NCBI RefSeq assembly: GCF_000003605.2
Contig: NW_003109081.1
Span: 316,963 to 380,962, forward strand
Length of the DNA stretch: 64,000 nt
Source of the DNA: Saccoglossus kowalevskii
Taxonomy: Eukaryota > Hemichordata > Enteropneusta > Harrimaniidae
Direction of reading: 5' to 3'
A program made the position numbers and the translations under genes. The notes below the pieces were generated by a model. That model saw only the letters and a program-made list of their open reading frames with translations, was not told the DNA's origin and did not search any database. Shown here piece after piece: positions 23,799 through 35,178 of the stretch (position 1 is the first letter of the stretch; each line of letters opens with the position of its first letter).

Positions 23799-26700
23799 TA
23801 AAATGTGTCTTAAAGTATGTGAAACAATCATAAGCGTTCCCCCTTTTTTTCTACAGGCAAGACTTCCCTCCCTCCCTGACAATAGTACGTAGTAGTTCTG
23901 ATTTGGTGGCAAACCCAGTCAAACGTATACTAGCCATATTGTCAGTAGACGAGGATGGCGGCACGACTCGCGTAACAAATGTGTTGAACTGAAAACCCCC
24001 GATGACTTACCCATTGATTTAATTCGCAAACGTAATTTTAAGAATTCCCATCGTAGTTTCTCCTAATCCAATAGCAAGTCATCCCTGAAATGAGTTCTAA
24101 AAGCCCATTTACGATAATTTCTCTCGCGTCTTGAGCCCTGGCGCCAAGGTGGATTGTCTTGTGCCATTTAGAGCCTACTGAAATCAGTGCCTTAGTACTT
24201 ATACACCACAGTGTATAACACGTAGTTTGTTGAATAATTGATCATGTCGTTACTACTAAAGATTAATTAACACAGCTGAAGAAAGATACACTGTGTTTTA
24301 ATTATCTCGCAGTTTCTAAATTGTATATAGTATGTATGTTTAAGTGAACATTTAAAAAAAAAGATTATATCTACAATGCAGACAAATCCCATGGAGTATG
24401 CTTCCAGGTAGATCCATCCTTCGGTTGATCCATACAATGATTTGATAGATGCCGCGTTACTTACTTTAATGTGAGAATCTGTCTAATTCGCAAGAATCGG
24501 AAGACGAATAAATACCCCCTGTGGATTAGCACAAAATTGCACACACGGCCCATCGCTGACGTCACTTAATGATATGCAAATTACCGATGCAGGTATAGTA
24601 GTTCTGAGTCGTGACAAGTAGTCATGGCATTTTAACTAATCTGTCTCGATGCCTCGAGCATTTTCATCATTATAATTTCAAATTTGCATATGACGTATAG
24701 TCGTTACATATTGCTATATAAAAACTTATTTCAAAATTTTAAAAGTATGTCCCGATAAAAAGTGTGCTTCATGTTATACGCGAATGTGACATAAATTGAT
24801 ACAAGCAATTTGCCGAATTAACTATAATAACAAGTTAGTTCTAATATTGTATTGTGCTCGTAACATTGACCCTTAAAACACCATTATTTTCCCAATTTTC
24901 ATATGTATTTAATACTGACATAGATCTTGATCATATTTAAATTGATGAAAAGGACATACAGTTTGATGTGGGTTTAATTTTTGAAATGAAGACATAGTTG
25001 AGTTTGGCGTTTGAAGAGTTAAATCATAATTTGTGGTGTAACGTATCTATGATAACAAACCCAAATAATGTTATTGTACTTGACAAGCTGTTGTGGCAGT
25101 TACTCCTGCTACCAAAAAGTTCAACTAAATGCATTTATCTGAAAAAATGAACCTATTAACTAGGATTTCGGTAACAGGACGCAACATGTGAAATATGGAC
25201 GGGGTTAGTTGCCGTGTTACGTAACAGAGAACATGACATGCTTTGCGTGTTAGTGATAGCATTCAAATATATCATTTCATTAATGAGGTTCAAGTTAAGT
25301 ACGATGTGAGCTAACAGTACATATTCTTCCACAAAAATTGTCTTATAGAGTAAATAAGATATTCCAAACGCAATGCTCAAAATAGCTTTCAATGAAAGGA
25401 AATTTACAATGACTAGATGGATGTAGCATTGTTATGTATACGTCGGTATACACACATGAACATTATAATTTAAAAATGAACTTATCACTGATCTTATGAT
25501 GGATTTATTTTATTAGCTATAAATATATACATCTAGTGTACCGATTGGCGAATTTCAATCGAAAGTGCAACATGACTCCAATATCACCTGTAAAAACTAA
25601 TTTCATCGTCGTAAACAAATGTGTACTTCGCTAACACACAGAAGAATGGCACGCAATTAAGATAAATCGGATTATTGTCATAACCGTTAGGAAGAGTATT
25701 TGAACATTACATGAAATGATTCACGTTGCATTCATTTAGTGAAATTAACAATCCCTTCTGCGCAATCTACATGAATAGACATCCGTCGTACGTGATACTG
25801 TTCGATATTGGGGAAACTAGTTTCACGTCACTGTTCGGTATGTATTTAGTGGTCTTGTTGATTTAATTAAATTCAAGCTTCTCATTTAGATTCAATCATG
25901 GAAACAATTACAACCACAAATAGTAACAATTGTTTTAATCATCTCCGCAGTGCATTAAATTCTTATTATTCTTATTATTCTTTTTTTTCTATTTTTACTT
26001 TTTTCGCTTTGATCATGCTATATTGTAGATCAACTAGACATATAAGTCAATAACACAGTTGTTTTAGACAAGATGTCTTCCAATCAAACGTGGAATAAGG
26101 ATGTAAACTTTTCATTATGTGGTTTGTTAGGGCCAAATATATATATCATAACATCAAATCTTACCATTAACACGATTCATTTATGTAAAGGTGAATAAGA
26201 TATTATTTTACATAAAAGAAATCGAGAAAATTGTTTATTGTTTATCCAAATCACGTATTGGCATTACCACATGTTAAACTAAATGAAAGAAATGTACATG
26301 TACTGATTTGTAATAATCAATTAAAAATCAAAAAAATACATTGCATAGAATCTACATTACATTGCATATAATCTACATTACATTGTATAGTTATACCGTA
26401 GTAGTTATGCAATTATGTATAAAAAAAGACAGTGCGTATTTGTTTATATTTTATGTCTTATTGAGAAAACTGTATATAGATACTACACATGTTGATGACC
26501 ACACAGCTCTTATGGCTTGCTGATATTGGTCTACATGATATATGTGAGCGATTGTAGACAGGGTAATCAAACAAAATATACGGGTTGTACGGGTTTTCAT
26601 TTCAATATCTTTGCTCACTAACAAGGATTGCCCATTTACCGAGGCAATGTTTACATGTTGTATGCGCTTGGTCTCTGATACATGTTTCAATCTACATAAT

Positions 26701-26820
26701 TAAACTCAAATGTATGTGTCGGATCCAAAAAAAAAAGCGTACAACGTCGTAGAAAAAAGTCCATGGTTTCCATGACAATATCTCGTATACATGTATAAGC
26801 GTTCATATTTCGTAGGGTAT
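23799..26820. other. Intergenic, no gene seen
   Basis: AT-rich. Contains a short 21-bp tandem repeat (26338-26390) and an ATTCTTATT-type simple repeat near 25968. No gene recognised. Confidence 0.55.
26338..26390. repeat. 21-bp tandem repeat, about 2.5 copies
   Basis: Units at 26338-26358 and 26359-26379 both read ACATTGCATARAATCTACAT plus T (R marks an approximate variable position), followed by a partial third unit. Confidence 0.85.
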
Positions 26821-26972
26821 CGAAATATCAATGGTAAATTTCAATTTCAAAACCACAGATTATGTTCCATAGAATATCGAGATTGAATAAAAAACATGAT
26901 TTGATTACATGTACCCTATATTGACAAGCTAATCAGCAAGGAGTCGAGGGAGATTCGTATGTATGTGTTTTT
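26821..26972 (+). repeat. Dispersed repeat family R3, copy 2
   Basis: Partner of 23646-23798, about 3.2 kb downstream, same orientation, differing by scattered substitutions and small indels near the GATTGAAT and AATCAG blocks. Confidence 0.9.
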
Positions 26973-29900
26973 TGTGTTGTATTCGCAGCAGAAAATGTGA
27001 AATAACATACTCAGCAATATATCATTGAACAAAAGTCGTATAGTAAAATTTACAAGACGTAGTTCACAAAATAACAAAACAGACTACAAATGAAGAAAAC
27101 ATTCACAAGAATAAATACAATGAAATGTGGATGTGTCAGATTGGGATTAGTATAGAACCGATAAGTGCACGTTAATTCCTCGTTCGTTATTATGGGTTTA
27201 ACCACAATCTGTCAGCAATTCTTTGTAATGTATCGTGAATCGTGATGAGTCAAAATTGAGATACCTGAACAACTGCGGGGGGACTTCCCTTGATTGGCAC
27301 AGCAGTTGAATTGATTCGTGAATTCCTCATCCTTCGCCATTTAGCTGGCATGTGTTCAACCGTATTCTATCATGTGTTTTTCTTTTCATTAATTATATGA
27401 ATTCCAGGTTCCGTTTACAAGATGAGAAAACCAAGAACGTGTAATTCACTTTAGAAAATTTAGTGATCTACGAAATTCAAAGACATTTTAAAAAATATGC
27501 TATATGTGGTTAAAATTGACATTTCGGAAATGAATGATTACAAAATATATGTTGTATTTCTTTATAAAATCGCATATACACATCTTTTTAGATGAACGCG
27601 CTTTTTTATGTGTGTTGCCAAAAAACAGGGGATCGATGGTCATTTTCTCGTCTCTGTTGGAAAACCGTTTAGTATGTGAAATTAGTGTCGATTTCTCATA
27701 TTATTTTTGTAATGTTGAAAAATCGTTGAAAGTTATATGTAAATGAGCAATAAAAAACAAATAATCTGAAATTTCATTAAGACAACTTAGTTTGGCAAAT
27801 GTTGGGCAGCCTCATATGTATGTTTATAAAATGCCCTGAATTATTGGAAACAAGTATTGATCATCGATTGACATGCGATCACAAATTTAACAATATTTGT
27901 CATTCAAACCGTCAAACTTTCAAAATACGACGTGAATAAACATAATTTGCTTCCAAGTATCAGGCATACAAGTACAAACAGTCACATTTTTCGGGAAATT
28001 TTGTGAACCAAACTTATACTCAAAAAAATACAGGTTTCTTTTGACACATAAACTATGTAAATATTAGGGGACACTCCTGGTACGAGTATTATATAAACTC
28101 TATTTGACATTTGCAGAAGTTGCTCATCTTAGAATGTATCACATTTTTCAGGAAGGTAAATGATGTATTGTGTTGAGAAAACACCTACACTATAAAACAA
28201 ACTCCCTTGTCGGCGAATCTATGCAATTGAGTAGTGTACCATTTGAGAACAGCACAGTGGGACGATAATAAAATAATGAATGAGACCCGAGATAATTGTA
28301 AAATATATAGCTGAAACACATCAATTGTGTAAGCCATCATCCAGTACCTTTAATGGTACCTACAATTGTATGCAAGTAAGCAACAGCTTTCTTGTTAATA
28401 TATGTAATGAGAATCTATGATTTTAATTTTAATAAATATTTGGGCAAGGTTAATGTGCTTGAGAAAGAACGGCAATAATATATTTGATATATGATAAATG
28501 TCACTGGATTTCGCCACAGGTGGTAAACTGTAGTCGCTGAACATTCTTACTAAATGCGTGTTATAACATGTGTACCTACGAGACACCAACGAGAAGACGT
28601 TTCATAGCTGGAAATGTAGTATTGTATGCGTCAGTCATTTTATTCAAAATAATACTGTATAGTGATGCCAGATACCTCCAACAATTTCCTTTTGTAAACT
28701 GAAAGGAGTAACTCAGTTAGGCGTTTAAAGTAAAGAATTATATTTTGTAATAACATTAATATTAATAAATTATATTACAATATATGTATATAATTTTGTT
28801 TCAAAATCGATCGTCTCTGTTGCCGAACAGAATCAAACCAATCAGAACCACTTTCCGTATTAGTACTAGACCGTTGTAATCGTTCTAAAAAAAACAGCTG
28901 CTTACACTTGATTAAGGGATGCAAAGCAGTACAGTAACTGCAGATCAATCACATCACGTTACTGCAAGAACTGGAGGATTTTCGTATGCGTATGCGTTGG
29001 TGTTTTTATTCTATTCACTTTACTTCACCTTTCAATTGATTTACCACCAGCCAAAATTTTCAATAACTCGTCTCTATTCTGAGACTATGATAATAAGCTT
29101 GGCTTAAAAAAATAATGAAAATTGCAAATTGCAAAGGAAAAAGATACACGAGATGAACCATAATCCGGGAATAAGCGGATAAAACAAGACAATTAACCCA
29201 GAATAGATCATCAATATGTCACGGTCTGATAATAATTCGATGATATACATCATTAGCTCTATATGAGCGAGTTCGAAAAATATATCAGGGATATAACGAG
29301 CATTTATTGCGGCTCCATCAATAGCAGGCGGGTATACAATTTTAAAAACCACGAGAGGCTTCACAATATTTTACGTATGTGAAACTAATGCCTACACGCT
29401 GAAAGAGAACCACGTTATCTTTAGAGCAAGTATGATATCAGTGTGGTTTTCAATTGTTTTAGCTGTGCAGATTTGTGGTATTTGATTTCAACAGACCAGT
29501 GTTAGACAGCTATGTTATGTTTTAATTCGGGTCAAAATATATCAGTGAGCAACTCTAAATCAAGAGATAAATGTTATGTCTTCAATCTTGCGTGGGTCAC
29601 TCTGTAGAAAAAACAATGATTTCAATGGATATTGCGCGATGGTGATTTGGTGACTTTAGATCGTTTGATGGCAACGTCAGGCGATTCCTTTCCCTAATGT
29701 AAATATTCAAATTTACAAAACACTGAGAAATCTGAGAATATTTAACACTGGACAGATTAAGAGCTTAAAAGCAAGATCTTCGTGTTAGTTTACTAAAACG
29801 AATTCAGTAAAACGCTTTTTGGAAATCTTTTACTGGTTTAGCGCACTTTCCCTAGGCAATACCTTCGAACGGACGTTGTTATGTTATATTTAATCAGGCG

Positions 29901-31714
29901 ATTCCAATGAGTATGCGTATATTTCTAAAATGATCGTGAATTCAACTTCCGCATTCAAATATACACATATATTCATGAACATTACCGGCGACAAATTAAG
30001 CTATACATGTTGATTTTGTTTCGAGTATCTGATATAACAGCGAACAACCTCTATATATTTCCCAGCAAGAACGCATCATATAATTAGCCTTGCCTTAGAT
30101 AATACATAGCTCATTTCCGTCTGTCATTTGTCATTATGTGTAATATAACGACATAAATCAGAAAGCACATGCGTTGATATTAATTGAATACATCACAGCA
30201 GATTGAAGTTGGGCCATCATTCTTCTACGATTTCCAAGCCATACAAATACAAATGATGACGTCAAGTGCTACGTGTCATTAACCATGAGTTAAATTAAGT
30301 GTCTATCAAGACCAATTTAATTGTGCCTTTCGTCCATGACAGATTTAGTTTCCTTCAACATGCAAAATTAAAAAGCCATGCAAGTTATGCAAAGTGGATT
30401 GCAAACGTGCAATCAACAGCATTACAAACCTGGTCACAGCAAAATCCATATACAACCATGAAACCGATTCTGCCATTAACAACTCACTACAAATAATCTG
30501 ATTTTTTTACATTATTTCTTGGTGTCAACATGTACATTGTAAGACAGTATCTATGATTTTCACTCTATATCATATTTAAGTATATTTTAACTATTGAGAA
30601 GCGCTCTACCTTAGATCTATGACATTTGTTATATGACACCTTGTGCAAGAGCGTATTCCGTAATAAACTCAGTAACGTGGTCGTTTTAAATATCAAAACT
30701 GAACATTGCCCACCGATTCAGTTTACTACTTGTTTTCTCATTTCTAGGTAGATAAAGTGGCATAGTACAATATTACGGCGATTTAGGTTACACAGACCCA
30801 CCCGAAATAACATTGACTTGTAAAGGTATTAGTTGTATACGTAAAATGCGCCGTCGGACGGGATATTTAATGTTGTTCAAATATTGCAGTCTCGTATTCG
30901 GTGTACCCATGATGCATTTGTTTGTTGCATCTACAGATTGTCAAACAGTATGCTTGTATTTGAATTTAAGCAGAACGCAGTTATGCTATCATATCATTAG
31001 CCGTAGCCGAGAGAAATTCCTGTTGTTATCTCAGCGAAAACGTGCTCTACGGAGGTGTATAATTTCTCTTCAACGTCAGATGATTTTATATTTCGACTAA
31101 TTGGCACACGATTTATTCAAATACACGCAAATCTGAACCTCCTTTGAATAAAATTATCAAATCTAGCGGAAAAATATCAAAAGCGACAGTTAGAAGACAT
31201 ATATGTTATTTAATTCGGTACTGGCGGATTGGAAAAACTATCCCGATTCTATCATAGAGCACGTGGAATCCTTAGATGTGCCGACCATCACCAGCTTGGT
31301 ACTAAGGCTACAGGCAAGATTCATTTACAGAAGGGATTAGATATACAATAGCAGAGTAGTTTAGATGACTGTGTGCGTAATGATGACACCACGTAGATAT
31401 CTTTTTATCCTAAAGTTACGCCTCATCTTTGTAATATATGAAAGAAATTGTTTGCTATGATCACCACGAAAAATGAAAAACTAGAACACTGGACCCACTT
31501 TATAGTACAATATCATAGTGTATATTTATCAAATCAAACAAAATTTGTATTGTTCAATCAAAGCAATTTTTCTATATTTAAGACGTCCTCTTTAATCCTA
31601 TATCAAGATTCTGCTTTTTATGATTTCTCATAGACAGTACACAAACCAAGTCATCATGATGAGTACAGGGGTCATTGAAAAACTACAGGTAAAACAAACA
31701 GCGAGAATTAAGTT
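26973..31714. other. Intergenic, no gene seen
   Basis: AT-rich DNA with only short unrecognised ORFs. I see no repeat family members or RNA genes here. Confidence 0.55.
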
Positions 31715-32290
31715 TAAAGCGAACCTTTAATTTATAGTTGTGTATATTCTAAACTGTATTTGAAATAAAATTGCAGTGGTTTAATTTTGTTTTAATAATA
31801 ACTGGAGCTTGGAGAGGCATTTGAAATGCTCACAAATAAACCCCATGGAGGCCATTCACGGAGAGGGTAAATAACGAACGAACGTATTTAACATCCGGAT
31901 ATTTCAAAGCTATGATGTTTTAGTATCTGATCACACTCGTGTACGCCATTGTACACATAGACATTCATGTTGGCCAGCTTTTATGAGAAAACTCGCGTTA
32001 ATTTCAGAGTGCATGGCGAACGCACACTACGTGGTCTGCATCCTGTCTATTCTGTCATTTATTCAGGATGAACCCCGATGTTGCAATACTGAAGTAATCC
32101 ATATTTCTTTGAGTAGCAGCTTTCGAAAATCCAAAAATGTGATCGTCAAGTTATGTATCTGGTTATTGGACATGTTTTAACTTAATCGTTCACTTTGAGA
32201 CTATCATGAAAAGAGTATGAACGTCGTGACCTGTTGGCGACCGTAAACGCATTGCGTTAAAATAATTCATTGTCAATAATCGGAAATAAC
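31715..32290 (+). repeat. Unclassified interspersed element R4, shorter copy
   Basis: This segment is homologous, in inverted orientation, to 61902-62942. Ordered matches start at TAAAGCGAACCT and include ATTCTAAACTGTATT, CATGGAGGCCATTCA, TAACGAACGAAC, TTTTATGAGAAAACTCGC, TTGTCAATAATCGGAAA and GTTGGCGACCGT. Relative to the other copy it lacks an internal block of about 320 bases and another of about 95-150 bases. A plus-strand reading frame (31983-32180) begins MRKLALISECMAN and is conserved for about 30 residues in the other copy. No known domain is recognised and the class is unknown. Confidence 0.85.
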
Positions 32291-32729
32291 AGTCATGTAA
32301 CAATAAACAATAAATATGCCAACACGTCCAAGGACTACATACACACATAACCTTTTTATACTTTCTTAAGTTCTTTTGAAATTTCAAAAAACATGGTCAT
32401 AAAATCCTGAAGTAACATGAAGAAAAGCTTCTCTGACTATATTGGGGAGAGGAATGTGAGAGGTAATTGGAGATTGGCTGGCTTAGCAGACAATTATATC
32501 ACTTTCTACAAATTAATAATCACAGCAAGCGTTTCAGTAATCCTCTTTTCAACTTAACAACCATTTAGGTAATGACACCAAACGATAGTCTTCGTTATTT
32601 AACCCTCTTATCTAGGTAGATAGTTCCCTGTAAATATACACCATTGACCTTCCAACATAGTAATGTAGGAGGAAAGTATAATTCACATCATCGCTTGGTT
32701 GATATAATGAAGGTAAACAACCAAGGCAC
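32291..32729. other. Intergenic, nothing recognised
   Basis: Short AT-rich spacer between repeat R4 and the nested inverted-repeat elements. No gene or repeat seen. Confidence 0.5.
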
Positions 32730-32764
32730 TTGCTATGTTCACACGGCAGCATTCTATCGGAGCC
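32730..32764 (+). repeat. Left inverted repeat of outer element
   Basis: Pairs with 35144-35178. Ends in ATCGGAGCC. Confidence 0.85.
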
Positions 32765-33262
32765 GAACTACTGCTCCTCCCACGGATTAACGGGAGATTA
32801 TCTCCAATGCGTTCATACGGTCCGGAACCGAACGAGAGCCGAGATCTGCCAGAGTTCGATTCAGTTCTATCAGAGCCGAACGGAACAGTGCCCTCGAATA
32901 ATTAGTGACTGAAAACGATTTTAGTACCGTGCTTGTGTTTTTTTCTTTACATGGCTCAATGCTGTTGAGCTAGGAGAAAAAAGAAACAGTTGCGAGCCTG
33001 AGCATGGAGGTAGAAAAGTCAATGACTGGTATTATGATTTAGGTACTACCTATTACCCCGGGCACGCGCCCCTCCCAAGGCAAGCGCCCACCCCCCTGTT
33101 TTCACAAAAGTTACATGTTGGGGACATCCTCGGTTAAACGCCCAGGGTGATTTTTAGCCAAGAATGGGGTCAACAATAAAGTTTTATTTGTCAAAAACGA
33201 ACGCGTTTGATTTATTTAAATAGTGTGTTTGTTACGGTAGTTCTCTTTTTGGAGTGTGTGGT

Positions 33263-33278
33263 GGCCATGAAAAGGGCC
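33263..33278 (-). other. Histone-mRNA-like 3' end stem-loop with purine-rich downstream element
   Basis: On the minus strand the sequence is GGCCCTTTTCATGGCC followed by ACCACAC. This matches the replication-dependent histone 3' stem-loop form (GGYYCT-TTTC-AGRRCC then ACCA) with one C/T mismatch in the stem. A purine-rich stretch AAAAAGAGAA follows about a dozen bases downstream, in the position of the U7-binding element. The minus-strand reading frame upstream stops at 33294, just before an A-rich AAACACAAACAAAAC leader to the stem. The frame itself does not look like any core histone. It may be chance or captured sequence. Confidence 0.4.
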
Positions 33279-33547
33279 GTTTTGTTTGTGTTTTTACGTA
33301 AAAACACATTGGAACTTAACGACGTAAGATGAACCACGCAGCATGTTGGCGCACACGTTCCGCTTTCTCTTCATTCGCGATGAATCCAATATTGCAATAA
33401 TCCATACTTTGGTGAGTGGTTTGAAGCACTTAGCTTTGGTTTCAAAACGTAGCACTTCGCTGACTGAATCCATAACGAAAGAGCATCGCCAGGCGATGGA
33501 CGCGGGGCTTTTTGGCAACGACCGCAAACGTATCCGTGTCCAGCCAT

Positions 33548-33978
33548 NNNNNNNNNNNNNNNNNNNNNNNNNNNNNNNNNNNNNNNNNNNNNNNNNNNNN
33601 NNNNNNNNNNNNNNNNNNNNNNNNNNNNNNNNNNNNNNNNNNNNNNNNNNNNNNNNNNNNNNNNNNNNNNNNNNNNNNNNNNNNNNNNNNNNNNNNNNNN
33701 NNNNNNNNNNNNNNNNNNNNNNNNNNNNNNNNNNNNNNNNNNNNNNNNNNNNNNNNNNNNNNNNNNNNNNNNNNNNNNNNNNNNNNNNNNNNNNNNNNNN
33801 NNNNNNNNNNNNNNNNNNNNNNNNNNNNNNNNNNNNNNNNNNNNNNNNNNNNNNNNNNNNNNNNNNNNNNNNNNNNNNNNNNNNNNNNNNNNNNNNNNNN
33901 NNNNNNNNNNNNNNNNNNNNNNNNNNNNNNNNNNNNNNNNNNNNNNNNNNNNNNNNNNNNNNNNNNNNNNNNNNNNNN
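33548..33978. other. Assembly gap (431 N)
   Basis: Run of undetermined bases inside the inner inverted-repeat element. Long frames drawn across it are artefacts. Confidence 1.
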
Positions 33979-34284
33979 TGACGGTGGGAACTTGTTGCAA
34001 TTGTGTGGGTGCATGAATAAATCATGTTAATGAGGTCGACCAGAGTTTATTTTCAGTCTGTTTTTTATGTATCGCCATTTGGATATGTTTATGTATTCAC
34101 AATAGTTTGTAAACATTTCACATCAGTAATAAAAGGTTTATTTGTTTCATAACACTGTCTGCTATTCTTCAGTAATTACGATGCGATGTATTAATACGTG
34201 CGTGAACAAAATTATGCTAATGAGGTCATCGCCATCTTGGATTACAAGTGGTAGTTTTTCCCGGCCGTTTCGACTTGCACTGAT

Positions 34285-34309
34285 CACGGTTACTAAGAAA
34301 GTAACCGTG
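34285..34309. repeat. Hairpin inside inner element
   Basis: CACGGTTAC and GTAACCGTG, perfect 9-bp arms around a 7-base loop (TAAGAAA). Looser pairing continues outward (ACTGAT against AGTGAT). Confidence 0.8.
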
Positions 34310-35143
34310 CAGTGATTACAATACCTTGAATACTTTGTAGCCAATTTCAGTGAGTAATACAACTTCATTCGCTGACATAAAGCAAGTTTTATTCTTGAAA
34401 TTCGACCCTGTGTTTTAGTGTTCCCACAGTTCTCACGAGTGATCACGTTTATTGAAACCTCGCATAAATCAAGAAATAAGTACTTTTTAAAATCTTTTTT
34501 GGGGTGGTCCTCGGGTAAGCGCCCACCCCCAATTTTTCCCGATTTTGTATGTTCAGGCCCCTGGGTGCGTGCCCGGGGTAATACGGTAGTATCTCGAATA
34601 AACAGGAAACACGGCAGCTAAAATGCATTTAATACAGCCTATTCGCTCAAGTTATTGCCATGCAAAATTAGTGATATCTACACTACTAGTATCTATCATA
34701 GAGGGACTATGGGAGAATCTAAACCTACCAGGAACACGTCACCGTACCGCGATCGCTTCTACGATTTTTATCTTTAATGTCTTTAAAAAGTTTCCGTTCA
34801 GTCGTTCTTTCAAGTTTTTGTTGCCTAATTGTTTCCCGTTGAGCTATCAATATATCGCAATAATTCGTTACTATATATTAGGACGCGTAGCTCTTCGTCA
34901 AGCCGGAAATTGCGTGAAATTACGAAAGACGTTGTCTCCGTCATAATTGAAATGAGAGGTTACTCTAAGAAGACGATTGAAAGTGTGATTTCGGCTCCGA
35001 TAGTTGGGCCCCAATACGTTTACACGATCGGAGCCATGTCGGGACTCAACCCTATCGGAGTTCAACCCCGAGGGTTTAGTGGAGCCGAACTTGGCTCGAG
35101 CCGAACGCGTTTACACGGCCATTTTTGCTGGCTCGAGCCATTG

Positions 35144-35178
35144 GGCTCCGATAAAATGCTGTCGTGTGAACGTAGCAA
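35144..35178 (-). repeat. Right inverted repeat of outer element
   Basis: Reverse complement begins TTGCTACGTTCACACGACAG. Pairs with 32730-32764. Confidence 0.85.

Larger units (their letters stand above)
33046..34589. mobile_element. Inner terminal-inverted-repeat DNA element with TA flanks, about 1.54 kb
   Basis: The left end reads CTACCTATTACCCCGGGCAC and the right end, reverse-complemented, CTACCGTATTACCCCGGGCA. Apart from one inserted base the ends match for about 27 bases. Both sides are flanked by TA (33044-33045 and 34590-34591). Inside the ends, CCTCGGKTAARCGCCCA-type words occur on both sides. TA flanks fit Tc1/mariner or ISL2EU-like elements; I cannot choose. An assembly gap of 431 N (33548-33978) covers the centre, so the coding core, if any, is hidden. 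Before the gap both strands are open: plus 33343 onward (68 codons) and minus down to 33294. Neither gives a domain I recognise. Confidence 0.75.
32730..35178. mobile_element. Outer terminal-inverted-repeat DNA element, about 2.45 kb, unclassified
   Basis: The ends form a 35-bp inverted repeat (32730-32764 and 35144-35178), matching at 32 of 35 positions with three transitions. The left end begins TTGCTATGTTCACACGGCAG. Similarity may extend outward to AACCAA. Short words of the form CGTTYAYACG and CGGAGCCGAAC recur several times inside both ends (for example 32810-32835, 35010-35050, 35105-35135), like subterminal transposase-binding repeats. No convincing target-site duplication is seen, and no transposase gene outside the inner element. 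It is interrupted by a second inverted-repeat element (33046-34589). Superfamily not assigned. Confidence 0.75.

Noticed and set aside
33294-34030. Long ORFs of 172-243 codons on both strands
   Set aside because: Most of their length is undetermined bases (N). Only the flanking pieces are real sequence.
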